Assembly (NCBI GenBank): GCA_031002005.1
Contig: JARYHS010009186.1
Span: 182,678,437-182,742,436, forward strand
DNA: 64,000 nt
DNA from: Vandiemenella viatica
Taxonomy: Eukaryota; Arthropoda; Insecta; Orthoptera; Morabidae
Direction: 5' to 3'
Of this stretch, positions 1-11,912 are shown in pieces (position 1 is the stretch's first letter; each line of letters starts with the position of its first letter). Under the pieces are notes generated by a model that saw only the letters and a program-made list of their open reading frames with translations, had not been told where the DNA came from and did not search any database. Position numbers and translations under genes: made by a program.

Positions 1-1280
1 ACATTACCTCAACAAAGGCTGACACAATAGTCAGCAGGTTAAATGGTCAATGGCACGGAAGGTAATAAAATATTTACATGAGCAGATGGAGGCATGTCAA
101 TTTTCAATAACGTGCACACGTGCACTTCCAGGTTTTTTTTTCTTCTTCTCCTTTTAAATAGCTCCATTATTACGGAATATTGATTAATTAATTTTGTAAT
201 CAAATAGTGCAAGTAGAACATTACAAGACGCAATGAGGGTATGCTGAAGTTAAAATCCTCGAGAAGTAATTTTCAGAAATTTTTAATGACCTATACATAT
301 TAGTTCAATGTTATTTTTCAACATTTTCATCGGTCTTCTAATTATGATGAAGTAACTTTAATATGTTATATGAAGTCGTTTCTGTTACTTTCGGCAAATG
401 ACTGTCACTGTATTTGTAGGTGCTCGTAATTCGAAAATGGGCATATTTCGGGTACGGATGGTCATATTCACAAATTTTATTAGAGCTAATTCTACTGAAC
501 TAGTGTTCTTCACATCCTCAGAGCTACTGGTAAATAAACACTTCTTCGAAACCGTTTTTCGGACGGTTACTTCCCCCTTGCGTCTGAAGTGAGCCAGCAG
601 GAAGATCTTCTTCTTACGAAATAACCACGCATAATGTTAAAGAGATTAAATCCTATACACTCAACTGAAATTAAATACCCCTCCCTTGTGCACTAAACAG
701 ATTCACTATAGTACGCCTACTTTCCAAATTTTTTATCCTAATACGCGTTTAGAACTCAGCCATGTTACTAGTTGGCACCAAACAAGGAATATTTTTTTGT
801 GAGATGAGGTGGACCAGCGAGATATTTTTGAAGGAGGTCAATTGCCTTTTGGTTCAATAAAAATGCCTTTAAATTTATAATGGCATTCCTCCCGATAACC
901 ATTCATCCAGCTAAACCGTTTTGTGTGTTTATCCTGTGTACTGATGTATTTCCAAATGCTTTTTGCTCATACAATTGAAAGACGATACAAGACATACCAC
1001 AATACCGATTAATCGAAATCACTCCGTGAGTGCTATGATGATTCTCTGGTATGGCCAAGGCTGAATTCCTTCCCGAAACATGCCCCAAGACCTTTTCTAT
1101 CTATAATGATTTCCACGTCGACCAGCCCTAATACAACACCGAACTAGAGACTCTCCACATGTGGCAATAGCACTCTAGTCCCTTCGCTACCATGTTCGGC
1201 CGTCGAATAAGATAAATCCAACAAGGAAAAGGTCTAAAACACACCACAGAGATGTAATTATTTTTATTTGAGCAATTATG
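1..1280. other. Non-coding stretch, nothing recognised
   Basis: AT-rich sequence with only three ORFs of 61-64 codons. None shows a recognisable motif, and none has a promoter-like or splice context that I could defend. It ends where the first SINE-A copy begins. Confidence 0.5.
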
Positions 1281-1500
1281 TTTTGCTTCTAGCTTTACAT
1301 CTAATCGAGGTCATTAGAGGCAGGAAAGGACTGGGGACAAGTAATGGGGAGGAATTCGTCCATGGCCTTTTGAAGGAACAATCCTGACATTCGCCTGGAG
1401 TGATTTGGGGAAACCATCTAAAACGTTTACCTGGATGACTAGATGGGTATTCGAACCCACGACCTCCCGAAAGCCGGATACCACATACCCACCACGTTAT
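1281..1500 (-). repeat. SINE-A copy (tRNA-derived), near full length
   Basis: Read on the minus strand it has a tRNA-like head with a B-box-like stretch (GGGTTCGAATACCC), a central module resembling GGTTTCCCCAAATCACTCCA, and a tail with CTAATGACCTCGAT. The same head, body and tail recur at least a dozen times in the window on both strands. That repetition and the internal Pol III-type box identify it as a retroposed SINE. It is moderately diverged, and the body around the ATGGTTT block is disturbed. Confidence 0.8.
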
Positions 1501-1513
1501 TTTTTTTTTTTTT

Positions 1514-1731
1514 GTCTTGTCTTCGTCATATCTTCGGCGGCAATGTGATATGAATCCTGATAGTATTGGAAACTAGGATCGGGTAAGAATTTCAGCCACC
1601 GCTTTTTGGAGTTCAGCTGGAGAGATTTACGAAAATCATGGAATACTGAAACTGGATCCCCGACGGGGTTTGAATTCGCGGCCTCCCGAATGCCAGGTAA
1701 CAGTGTTACCTATAACCCATCGGGCTTGGAC
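1514..1731 (-). repeat. SINE-A copy, strongly diverged
   Basis: A second minus-strand copy lies directly beside the previous one, separated by a T-run (1499-1513). The T-run fits the A-rich 3' tail of one copy, read on the other strand. The B-box region reads GAATTCAAACCCCGTCGGGG and the head retains CATTCGGGAGGCC. The 3' half (1514-1600) is poorly conserved, so this copy appears older than its neighbour. Confidence 0.65.
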
Positions 1732-3039
1732 GGCAGGAAATAAAGCTTGACAGAAAATTTTATAGAAGTATCAGTGTTAGTTAGAAACAAAGAGAGAGAT
1801 GATAGTTTTACTACTTCCATCTTCCAGATTTAAAATGTGGAACCGCTAATTCACATTGCAGACGGATTTTTTTTTTTAATTTATTTACTGTTCTTAATGA
1901 TTATTATTACTACTAAAACTGTTGCTACTGCGTTCAAGTTTAGCTTACCTTCTAAATACGGTATGATGAAAACAAAATTAAGGTGTTAATATTCCGCACC
2001 ATTTAATTTTCTGGGAATAGTTTATTTATATTTCGTGACTTAGTTTACCATTAAAGTTCTTTCGTGAATGCTCTTTCTACTTACCCTTAACCTTTGTGTG
2101 TATTTGTCACACGCACAGTTCTATAACGCTGCAGCGTTAGAAAGTGTAACTAAGTCCATTCAAACTCTCTTATTGGTTTTCCGTACGTAATTCAGCTATT
2201 CTTTTCTGTACTCGCCATGTAATTGCGTTTGCTAGCGAATTGTTAACTGTTTATTCGAGGAAAAAAAAAAAATACGCAACGGTTATCAAAATTACGAAAA
2301 AAGTGTTACCATCTCTCTATAATTAATCAATTTGGTTATTTAAATAATTATTATGACTAAAATGGTGATATTCGTGATTATTTTTACTGCAGAACTCCGA
2401 AATTTCCCTCTGAGCGTCTGCGAGTTTCTTGCTGCGTGGGCTCATTTTTTTAGTCTTGGGTAAAGTGCTGGGTATGAGAGGTCTATTTTATCATGAATTT
2501 AGTGTACCACCTACCAGTTATGCTGTACCATGCGGTATTCGTGTCTAGAACGAAGCATAATCGAAAGGCGAGGGGTCTCTCGAATTCTGTCCCCGACTGT
2601 ACATATCGGAAGTAACTGAATACCTATTACCTAGATCATTTGGTACAAAATGTGGGTTCTACTTGGCGCAACCTCTGTTTGTGTTGAGAAACAATAATAA
2701 GGTACCTACTCTTTCATTTTAAACACAAGCGTCCGTAAATCTATATTGGGTTAATAACGCGAATACCAATAAATGTTTAATGTAAAATGATTTCCAGCTA
2801 GTTTGTCTCATTACTCAAGAGGACATAATTCTTTTCTCAGCAGATGACAATGGTAAAAAATAGCGTGTATAACTTACAGAATTGAAATTCAGCAACACTT
2901 TATTACTACTTCTATTTTTTTCCTTTTTTTAATGAAGCTGCTGTGAAAAATTAAAGCATTCTCTATGGTTCTGAAAGGGTTACGTTATCTGCATCTGATG
3001 ATATAAAGAAAGAAATCTACGCATGGAATTAATGAGTAA
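1732..3039. other. Non-coding stretch
   Basis: No supported gene. It contains short A/T runs and a 14-bp palindrome (2125-2138), which looks incidental. No ORF with a recognisable product. Confidence 0.4.
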
Positions 3040-3042
3040 TAA

Positions 3043-3456
3043 CGGAGCGTGCACAAACCACGTGGCTCGGTCCAGGGAGGGGAGGGGTTGGCTGGAACGC
3101 TACGCTGGGCTACGTGGGGGGGGGGGGGGGGGTGCTCCGAGCCAGGCCACATAGCTCTCCTTTCATAACATTTTTCACAGTTAAAATGAGGAACAGAACA
3201 CACAACATCATGTGAATGTTTATTTCCCCCAGTTAATTATCTCCTTATGTAATTTAAAATCGTCTCACAAGAGAAAACAGTACAAAATGTCTTCTGGAAT
3301 CAAAAGGGAAAAAAGCTACGTGCTACGTGTGCTACGTGGGGGGGGAAGGGCCGGGGGGGGGGGGGGAGTAGATGTGAAAGCCACGTAGGGCTACGTGGGC
3401 GGGAGGGGGGTTTCACAGGAGGCCAAAATGGAGCTACGTGGTTTATGCACGTTCCC
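3043..3456. mobile_element. TIR element 1 with G-runs, TAA target duplication
   Basis: A 414-bp non-autonomous DNA transposon. The left end CGGAGCGTGCACAAACCACG pairs with the reverse complement of the right end, GGGAACGTGCATAAACCACG (16 of 20 identical). TAA flanks both sides (3040-3042 and 3457-3459), as a 3-bp target duplication would. The interior holds about six copies of GCTACGTG or its complement, one arranged as CCACGTAG/GGCTACGTGG. Long G-runs at 3116-3132 and 3341-3366 lie on the plus strand near both ends. There is no transposase ORF. The TWA duplication suggests PIF/Harbinger or ISL2EU, but the superfamily is an inference. Confidence 0.7.
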
Positions 3457-3599
3457 TAAAATCTCCAATTCGAAGAATAAGAATATGGACTCCGATTTTT
3501 CAGTCTCTACTTTGAAGACCCGCTACGATAGATCTAAAAGAAATAAACCTGATGGATGATTGGCAAGGCTCTGATCTGTCATTTTAAAGGAATCTGCTT

Positions 3600-3740
3600 C
3601 TAATTCCCGTCCAGCCATAAAGCCTTCGGTTTTCCATGGTTTCCCGAAATCACTCAAGGTGAGTGGTTCCTTCAAAAGGTCGTGGCTTCATTCCCTGACT
3701 CTGATGACCTCGACGTCTATAAACCGTAAAGCTCGTCCGG
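3600..3740 (+). repeat. SINE-A copy, 5'-truncated
   Basis: Starts inside the tRNA-derived head (AATTCCCGTCCAGCCA) and continues through TTTTCCATGGTTTCCCGAAA and CACTCAAGG to the tail TGATGACCTCGACGTC. Loss of the 5' end is typical of incomplete reverse transcription. Confidence 0.8.
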
Positions 3741-4382
3741 TGCAGAAAAAAATCTGTCTCTGCTATCTTTATCAGATGAAATAGTAGATTCCACTGTGCA
3801 CTACGACAATACAGAGCAATCAACTATTTTACCTGATGAATACAGCAGAGACAGTTTTTGAAATGTTGTTTGTTAGGGAGAGAATTCTCCCGGACACCCT
3901 CAGTATTATGTAGAAGCAACACTCCAGGAAATTCTTAAGTGCCAAATGCAGTTTTTACTTTTCATATTTAGTATCATATCATGAAAGTATTGTAAGTTTG
4001 CTAAATTCTGTATTGAAACTGTCTTTTTACGTTTCCTATCACCTTAACATTGTTCCATCTTTTGCAATATTTTCAGTCCGACATACGTATGAGGCAACAG
4101 TGGATCATTTTTTTTTTTTAATCTAACACTACTTCCGCTGATCGAACCTGAAGAAAACTTTTACATTTTCTAGCCCTGTCTCATCGTTTGGCAATATAAC
4201 AAAGAATTTGCGTTGTTATGACCACTGCTCTTCGTGATTTTGAACACCACGGTTAGATCATTTGTTAAGTAACGAATATAAACGGTGCAGAGAGGCATGG
4301 AGAATCATTCCAGCGACAATGCGTGTGAAGTAAGTTACTCTGACAAAACGCAGGTTTTTACTGTCCAGCGCATGAAACGAGC
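3741..4382. other. Non-coding stretch
   Basis: No gene recognised. A short T-run near 4110 and AT-rich unique-looking sequence. Confidence 0.4.
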
Positions 4383-4660
4383 ATCTCAGGAACAACGAGG
4401 TTGGTTGGCTGTTCGCGTGCTGTTATAGCGGGCATCTGTCGAAAGTGGTTGAAGGACAATGAAACCACGAGTAGGCGACATGGTAAAGGACGTCCACGCC
4501 TCATCACAGAATATGGCTCGCACACTCTGTGAAGCAGGATAGGACGCGATCTGTGGCATGGTATGATGTTGGTACGGGCACAAGTGTTTCTGTGCACACC
4601 GTTCAGCGCACGTTGGCGAATATGTGACAACGCAACAAACTGCCCTACATGTCACCATGT
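4383..4660 (+). pseudogene. Tc1-like transposase N-terminal fragment (decayed)
   Basis: The frame opening near 4394 reads through RLVGCSRAVIAG, then RKWLKDNETTSRRHGKGRPR and LITE. This is the helix-turn-helix plus GRPR basic hook of Tc1/mariner transposases, which bind the terminal inverted repeats. Stops and frameshifts follow, but a HTVQRTL block is still visible around 4590-4615, where such proteins carry the second DNA-binding domain. The catalytic DDE region is absent. The minus-strand ORFs of about 90 codons over this stretch are shadows. The same family recurs in reverse at about 9.6 kb. Confidence 0.8.
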
Positions 4661-5615
4661 TGACCCAATGACATCAACAGTTACTATTAGAGTAGGCACG
4701 AGATAGGGCCGTGAATCAATGAAAACATAAATTATTACAGTAACGACAAATATTATAACAACTTCACAGTTACGATTTAATTTCATATTTCTCACTATAC
4801 ATTCACGTTTAATACCTCTTGACTCTGGGACTTCTACAGTGGTTTGAAGTATTTTTTTAGTTGTATTATGATACTGTGATCTAATTGTTATAACCGAAAT
4901 TAAAAATTGTTGCTGCAACTGTTTATGTATATATATATATATAAATAAAAGAAGGTGACTATGCATTAGAGTCTAAATAGAATCTGTAAAATTCGAATTT
5001 TTATTTCAAATTAGTCCGAGAAAAGTACGATCAGTTGATACGGTACGTAAATATTTAATTCACCTGGACTTCTCTTACCATAACAGATTAAATATTTCAA
5101 TATTGTTCAGTGGAATACAAAAAAAGCCACATTAAAGAAGAAGAAAACTGCGGTTAATGTGAGTACTGAATAGAATATACAGTATGTTGTAACATCTTGG
5201 AAACAGAAAACAAACGGTTGATATATTTCACCAGTTCTATGTCATACTTTTGCACGTCAGACTGTTGTATAAGTTAAGGAATCTCGATATCTCTCTGTAT
5301 CTCTGCTACATTATGCTTTCCTCAATATCGGCCCTTCGCTGTGCAGGAGAGGGGATTTTTATGCGACAAAGGAGAATATAAGCCGGGATTTCTCAAGCCT
5401 CATTACTCCGATCGCTCCTGTTCAGTATCAATTCCTTACGCTTGCAAAACAACGTATGTTGACGACAGAATCCCACACTGATGTTGATGTAGCACAAGTT
5501 ATACTACACTTACCGACAGACGCATTTACGCAATGATTGTCCAAGTAGAATATAACAATCAACGATTCAGAACGTGTTACAATATTATGCAAATAACGGA
5601 CGAACAATCAATGAA
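4661..5615. other. Non-coding stretch with short TA repeat
   Basis: Contains a TA run at 4927-4944 inside a minus-strand 104-codon ORF of low complexity. I do not regard that ORF as a gene. Around 5340-5430 the sequence is more balanced in composition and has a TATAAG at 5377, but no well-spaced initiator, so no promoter is called. Confidence 0.4.
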
Positions 5616-5710
5616 CTATCCTGGCATCCGCCTGGAATGATTTTGGAAAACCGAAATCTGAATGACTGGACGGGGATTCGAACCTGTGTCCTCCAGGAAT
5701 ATTGTCAATT
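5616..5710 (-). repeat. SINE-A fragment
   Basis: On the minus strand it keeps the head CGAATCCCCGTCCAGTCATT and the following GGTTTTCCAAAATCATTCCA. The 3' half is missing. Confidence 0.75.
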
Positions 5711-5961
5711 ACTTGAATAGGTGGATCAAATGATAATAGCAAACAGAGGAAAACTGAAAGACTATTATGCATGACACGCTTTAGCTATATTTAATAATGA
5801 AAATGAATTCATTGTAACACGTGGTATTTCCTTCCATGATTTTCCGTGTTTTCTTACACAGCTGTTCTAGAACCGGAGCTTTTGCAACATTTCGAAATAA
5901 AAAAAAATCAGGACCCAGCAACTCATTTGAAACCAACTTTTCGGGACCATTCTTTTTTTTT

Positions 5962-6016
5962 AATTATGGCTTTACGTCTCGTCGACGTCGAGGTCATTAG
6001 AGCGGGGGGACAATTC
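5962..6016 (-). repeat. SINE-A 3'-tail fragment
   Basis: Only the terminal module survives. Read on the minus strand it gives CTAATGACCTCGACGTCGAC followed by GAGACGTAAAGCC. It sits next to a LINE 3' tail. Confidence 0.65.
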
Positions 6017-6063
6017 AAAAAATAATTCTTGACATTTTGCGTAATGGTCATACGTTGAGAGAA

Positions 6064-6120
6064 GCAGTGGAATTGCCATCGGAGTGTGTGCTCCATCCCA
6101 ATTAAATTAAATTAAATTTA
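6064..6120 (+). repeat. CR1-like LINE 3' terminal fragment
   Basis: Carries the signature GGAATTGCCATCGGAGTGTG followed by CTCCATCCC and an ATTAAATTAAATTAA tail. The same terminus closes the longer LINE fragments at 12.9, 26.2 and 57.8 kb, so this is a severely 5'-truncated copy. Confidence 0.7.
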
Positions 6121-7137
6121 AAAAACGCTTGGAAACACAGCAAAAACAATCTACCCTTCCCAAAAACGGGCGTTGAAAACGTTTTCATACAAGTTAAAGT
6201 AGATTATAAAGCAGTACTCACAAGAATATCGAACCAGACAGTCACAATGATAAAGTGATTATGTTATAACAGCGCACAAGCGAAGAAATGTACACGATTA
6301 AAATATTTACGGGAAACAAAACTGTTTTTCTGCTACTGTAAGAGTTTATTGAGTATACCATTCAATCAATCTTCGAGAGTTCCCATATGACAGCACTCAA
6401 CCACTACAATCACATGAAAATTAACTGATTATATTATTTAAGCAAAATATTGAAAGAAACTGATAAATCATAACGGAATCATTTAGTCCAGATATTCGTA
6501 AAATTCACTGAAGTATTATACTTAGTTTTTATGTTAATAAATAGCAGTGATGAATAATACAAGATGTTCTGCAAAGGCCTGTAGGTGTTAATATGTTGAT
6601 ATTTAATTCACGGCTTTAGCAAAGAAACACTGTAAGATAATTAATCGAAAAGAACATAACACTGATTTACATATCTGTAACATTTCTCATTTGATTTTTT
6701 GTAAATTTTACCTTTAACTGATTTCCCATTTTTTTCATTTCAGTGTTTTATTACTGACAACTTGATTCGCCAAAATTGTCTTTCTGAGGAATTCAAACTC
6801 AAGACCAATACTTCTACATTTATAATCGATGCCACTGAAAGAATGTTATTGAATTAGTAGTAACAAGTTACTTAAAAATCATTCAGCTATTAACAAGGTA
6901 CATAAAGACGAATGACAATGTTTCTCCTCATCTATATCGACTCTCTAGAATAGTAAATAAAACTGGGGCCGAAAAAAAGAGAGTAATGTTTGTTGGAACT
7001 ACATACGAGCATTAAGGAACGTGGTATTCATTTTTTTGAAGTATGACTAAAATTAATATCGCAAATTAATTTTAACTTTTGAAAGAAAAGTATTTTTAGC
7101 GTCGTTCTGCTTTAAGTTTTAATTCGAAATTTTCTCT
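6121..7137. other. Non-coding stretch
   Basis: AT-rich sequence with no recognisable coding motif, repeat or RNA. Confidence 0.4.
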
Positions 7138-7302
7138 GTGCTATCTTCCCCAGAGGGGGTGGAAAGGATTGAGGGCAACAAACGGGAAGGAATTAGAACA
7201 TGACCTATTGAAGGAACCATGAAATCTGTATGTCCGGATGAGAATATGAATCCGACTGCACCAAGCGATAACGCTCACCTGCCAGGCACAGTGGTAACTT
7301 CT
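7138..7302 (-). repeat. SINE-A copy with internal deletion
   Basis: Minus-strand copy with a recognisable 3' module (complement of GAGGGCAACAAACGGGAAGG) and a degraded head. The CACTCCAGG-to-CCATGG body segment seen in other copies is missing, so the copy is shorter than about 220 bp. Confidence 0.6.
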
Positions 7303-9253
7303 AGTTTTAATTAAGAACTAGAATTTCACACTACTCTCATAACGAAATGTGAAATTCACTTAAATCATTAAGGCTTAAAAATAAAAATTATTGCGTACAG
7401 TACAATAGCTGAAAATATATACTTTCTATTTGAACTTCTTGGCATGCTATTGATATGAAAGTCAACTAACCGAAAATATTTTACTCCGCAAATATTTTAA
7501 ATAAATTACATTATCTTGGTTGATTAAGTTAAAAATGATTTTGAAAAGTTAACACAGAACAAACAACAATAAGATGATTGTAATATTTTAGAAACGCTGT
7601 TTGTAATCTCGTTTTCTTAGTGTCGTACCATTTGTTGGAAGTTAGATCCATCTTACTTTTCTGGTAGGACAGAATTTTGGTATCATTCATTACAAACAGG
7701 TGGTGAATCATGTTAAAAAACTGTTCCAGTGGTAAGTAACTTTGTAAATATTCATTCTGCGTTTTGCCGTAGCTACTTATGTGTATTATAATTATTTTGA
7801 TGAGATAATCATGAGAGTTAAATCCCATTTCTAATATGGGAAAAGGGTTATCGTTAACATAATCAGAAAAACTTGGTCACTATTTTGGATATGTAACTAT
7901 TTTATGGCTATGATACCCAGTAAGATAACAAAACTAAGTAAAGAACTAAATTTGAAGAAAAAAAGGGGAAGTTGTGAAGATTTAAGTAGCCTTTACTGAG
8001 ACTACAAGTTAACAGAACTTAAAGACTCAAAGGTATGTAGAACAAAGAAAATATTCGAAGAGAATATACAAAGATTCTTCCATTTATTTCCTCTTAATAG
8101 AATTTTCACAAAAACTCCAGTCATAGAAAAATTAAATAGTTACTATACCTTTCTGGAACAAAAAAAACTATATAATATCAAATAAATATTTATTGCTATA
8201 ACACTTTCAAATTTACGCCATTCTTGTAGAACTATCCATTGAACTCTCTTCTTGAATTAGTAAAGGGTATATGTTAGTTGTAAGACTGTAATGCGATAAC
8301 GTATTTCATTTGACATTCAATATTGAGTTCCTAAATCAATGAAAAATGAATCTCTCAATTTAGTAATTGTAACTGAGATCCGAAACTCAATTGACTAATA
8401 ATTGAGGAATGCTGGATAGATGTGTATTAGTCTTTGTAATAGATAAATACGTGCTGCAAATAGCAAGTTATATTACTGTTGGAAAGCCCGCAACGTTCAC
8501 TTCTGCTATATGATCAGATAGTTTGCTACCGGTTCTAATTAATCACCTGTGCATTAAGCTGATCGCCGAAATAGCTTCGATTAGGAAAAGCTCTAAATCT
8601 GTTTCCTGCTCTGAACGGTTTCGTCCATCGTTTTTCTCCGGCAGACAGCGTAACGTTCGTTCATTTCAAGTTACACAAAAAGCTACAAGCCTCTCGCTAA
8701 TTGAATGAGTGTAAAAAGATAAAGTTTCAGAGCGTAACCAACTTTCTCTACGTGCTCAATTTATTTCCAAACAGCACAAAACACTTCGAACCAAAATGAG
8801 TAAACGGAAAAAATATGATTTTAGACCGCAAATGTTATTAATAATTTTCATTTCGAGACCGCTCTGGCGTACCACTCGACTCAGATCTGGTACTTACAAA
8901 AATCACATCTCAATACGACATATCATAGACTTCAAGTATCCTTTTTATTTCCCGTGCAATGTATCCTCTGGCCTCATTTACACCTTCACCATTTCAGATA
9001 ATATTGTTAATTTACTGTGATTGTGAAGCTACAAAATTGTCAGATTGGTGGAGTCAATTATGAATTACTGGCTAATTAATATTAAATTCAATGATGAGGT
9101 ATAAACAGAAATAATTGCCTGTAGCAACCTAGGCTTAGGAGAGAAATTAGTTATTTATTGGATATGGTTCATCAATCTATATTTCAGGAAGCATCCTCAC
9201 GCTAATCAACTGTCTGCAACATTATGTTGGATTGGGATAAGCTGTAATTACAA
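7303..9253. other. Non-coding stretch
   Basis: Contains minus-strand ORF 7529-7828 (99 codons) and plus-strand ORFs at 8523 and 8796. All are AT-driven with no recognisable domain. The segment 8490-8700 is closer to balanced composition and has homeodomain-like TAATTAATC. Nothing else is supported. Confidence 0.4.
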
Positions 9254-9476
9254 ACCTTAACCAACCCACGCATTCGGAAGGATGAAGGTTCGAATACCCT
9301 TCCGGGCATTCAGACTTAGGTTTTCCATGTTTTTCCCGACTCACTCAACGCAAATGCTGGGATAGTTCCTTACAAATGCCATGGTCAAATTCCTTAGGTC
9401 AAATTCCTTACCCTATCCTTTCCAGCTTCTAATAATGTCGACGTCGATGAGGCATACAGACATAAAAAAAAAACAG
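9254..9476 (+). repeat. SINE-A copy with internal duplication
   Basis: Nearly full length: head GCATTCGGAAGGATGAAGGT with B box GGTTCGAATACCC, central GGTTTTCCATGTTTTTCCCG, tail TAATAATGTCGACGTCGATG, and an A-rich end (9465-9475). A 15-bp unit (GGTCAAATTCCTTA) is tandemly doubled at 9383-9412, an oddity private to this copy. Confidence 0.85.
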
Positions 9477-9497
9477 AAATAGGTTTACTGTCACTCA

Positions 9498-9772
9498 GAA
9501 AGTTGTATACGGTGTTACTCAGTGCAATGCTGGTGCAGAAACAAGTGTTTCGGAGCACACACTGTTGTCAGATCTGCCATAGATCGCCGCCTATCCCACT
9601 TTACAGAGCGGGCAAGCCTCCAACCTCCACGTTCTGTGATGAGGCGTGGATGTCAACCACCTTGTCGACAAGTCGTGGTTTCACCGTCCTTCAACCATTC
9701 TTCATAGATGCTCACTACAGTAGCGCGCGAACAGCCGACCAGTCTCGCCGCGCTGGCCCGTAATTTAAGGGA
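9498..9772 (-). pseudogene. Tc1-like transposase N-terminal fragment (decayed)
   Basis: On the minus strand the frame reads ARLVGCSRATVVSIYEEWLK, then DGETTTCRQGG, a stop, and HPRLITERG. It matches the same helix-turn-helix and basic-hook region as the plus-strand fragment at 4.4 kb. The GRPR hook is damaged by the stop (GG-stop-HPR), and a deletion and frameshifts follow. The catalytic part is absent. Plus-strand ORFs at 9503-9763 and 9522-9707 are shadows. Confidence 0.8.
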
Positions 9773-11663
9773 ATGGCGTGACCTGTGCGTGGATGTCAGG
9801 TGCCACACAACTCCGGAAACCTAACAAGGACTTTTCGAATCGCTGCCACGCCGAATCACTGCTGTATTGCTCTCCAATATATGATAATATGTTCAATGAA
9901 GAGAGAATTTATCGTATCTTGTCCAAAAACATAAGTCTACCAGGCACTGCACTAATAATTACATTTTATTTTCAAACAGAATAATTAAAAAATTTAGTTT
10001 TATATATGCAACGAAGAATCCACATTACAATGTACAGTACAATGGAGAAAAGTGATAAAATACTGTGACATTTATGTATTAAGAACAATCAAATAAATCA
10101 GTATTTTAGTAACTGAACTAATGTCCATCAATTAAATCTAGTATTTCGTAGTGACCATAAAGGGTGTTTACTAGAGAAAGGGTGTTTACTACCAAAATGG
10201 TTAGTTAGAAAATAGCTAATTTTCGAAGAACAAGTCCTTCAGGAATAAGTTAGGTTGTTACGGGAAAAATAAATTTGGAAAAATGACTTCTCTGCTGAAG
10301 ACCAGTATAGTTTAAGTTTGCTAATGACAAGATTTACTCCAATTTCGTGGCTTGGTAACCATCTGTGTATTTATATATACATTTTAGGAACTTTCTTTAA
10401 AAATCGAATTTAGTAATAAACTCAAGAAACCATTAGACTATCAGAAAACTTCTGTAAATATAATTTTCATTACAGACCAGTTACAATACGCCTGCTTGCA
10501 TAATTGACTAACGTACGATCTCGCATTTGAATCGTCTCATTTTAGTCAAACCTGGTATTAATAAAAAAATTGATTTAATTGGATAGACAAATTATTAATA
10601 CTGTGTGAGGACCTATAATACGACTTTATTTTCGTATTAAGATTATATTTCTGTATTAATAATGAGCTTTATTTAATATCATGAACAATATTACCTGTAT
10701 TTTATTATGCATATCATGCAAGTGCGTATGGCAGTCAAACCATTCGTATGTGCTGCAAAACCAAATGTACAAATTACTTAAAATCCCAGAACTAATAACT
10801 AAGTCACAGTAAATATTAGTTCTGGGCATAAATGGCATATCCGACATCCTTTCTTCTGTTGAGCCATTCCTTTTATAATTTTTTGATTCATATAAATTCC
10901 TTCACACAAGAAATTAAAAAAGTACTAATTACTGAAATATACGGACGAAGTTTTATATTTCTATACCTTTCACTTCTCCCGATTCAATGATTCCATCTAA
11001 CTTAATAAATAGCAATTATGCCGTTAACTAAAAACAGTTTCCAAACACTTTTTAATATTTTACTGGGTGCAGTTTTAACATTGCTCAGTTTTTTTGTTCC
11101 ATCACCACTTCATTATTACGTTTCAATCAAAGAATCTTAATTAAATTAACAGCGAACTCCTTGGTGTGAGTTTAATTGTATTACGCAGCCAGGCGAGTAT
11201 GACTTGAACGTTTAAATACTGTGCAGCCGTTTTAATGTGATTAAAGAGGAAGAAATTAAAGCCCTCTAGAAGTTCGCTTTTGACGAAACGAAGAAATGAG
11301 AGAGATTTCCGCTAATCACAGGATAATTATGTTACCAAGGATCATGTACAACACACGCCATCAAAAGATTCAGTTCCTGAGGAACTTCAGAGTATAGTTT
11401 GGTATTTTTAAAAACTTATTTTTAAATCTCAGTACCTATTATTGTTCTTATATGAGAGTACAGAGTGCTGTTTTCTTGCAAACTAATCGTTTAAGTATTT
11501 GGTCTGAAGTTTGTATTCTTTTTGTTTAGATTACTTAGTGCCATAATTTTACACAATTAATTGACTAAACAATTGAATTAATCATGGACGTAATTTCCGA
11601 AATTTCTCAGAAATATTTTCAATTACAACTCCTCCATGTCATGAGAATTTTTTTTTTGCCTAA
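9773..11663. other. Non-coding stretch
   Basis: No gene recognised. It includes an exact 15-bp direct repeat (AAAGGGTGTTTACTA at 10159-10173 and 10177-10191), each copy holding a forkhead-type TGTTTAC core. Confidence 0.4.
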
Positions 11664-11912
11664 ACTGAGCCTTGTGCGTGAGCACTAACGCTCTGGCTTG
11701 ACAGTGGGGATGACGCGGCTTCAAATCTCAATGGAAGCATCCAGATTTTGGTTTTCCATAGTTTCCGAAATTAGCCGAGGAGAATGCTTGTTTGGTATTC
11801 TTGAAAAAACAATGGGCGAAATATTCGGAATTCCTTTCCTTTCCTTTACCACAGTCCTTTCCAGTCTCTAATGACCCCGACGTAAACTGGGTATAAAGGT
11901 TTATGAAAAAAT
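11664..11912 (+). repeat. SINE-A copy, near full length
   Basis: Plus-strand copy: head GAGCACTAACGCTCTGGCTT, decayed B box CTTCAAATCTCAA, central TTTTGGTTTTCCATAGTTTC, tail CTCTAATGACCCCGACGT, then an A-rich end. It has an expanded CCTTTCCTTTCC tract near 11845. Confidence 0.8.

Noticed and set aside
2125..2138. 14-bp palindrome AACGCTGCAGCGTT
   Set aside because: Isolated, with no associated element or repeat. Expected occasionally by chance.
4358..4966. Minus-strand ORFs of 90-104 codons
   Set aside because: Two are antisense shadows of the Tc1-like fragment. The third is low-complexity sequence over a TA run.
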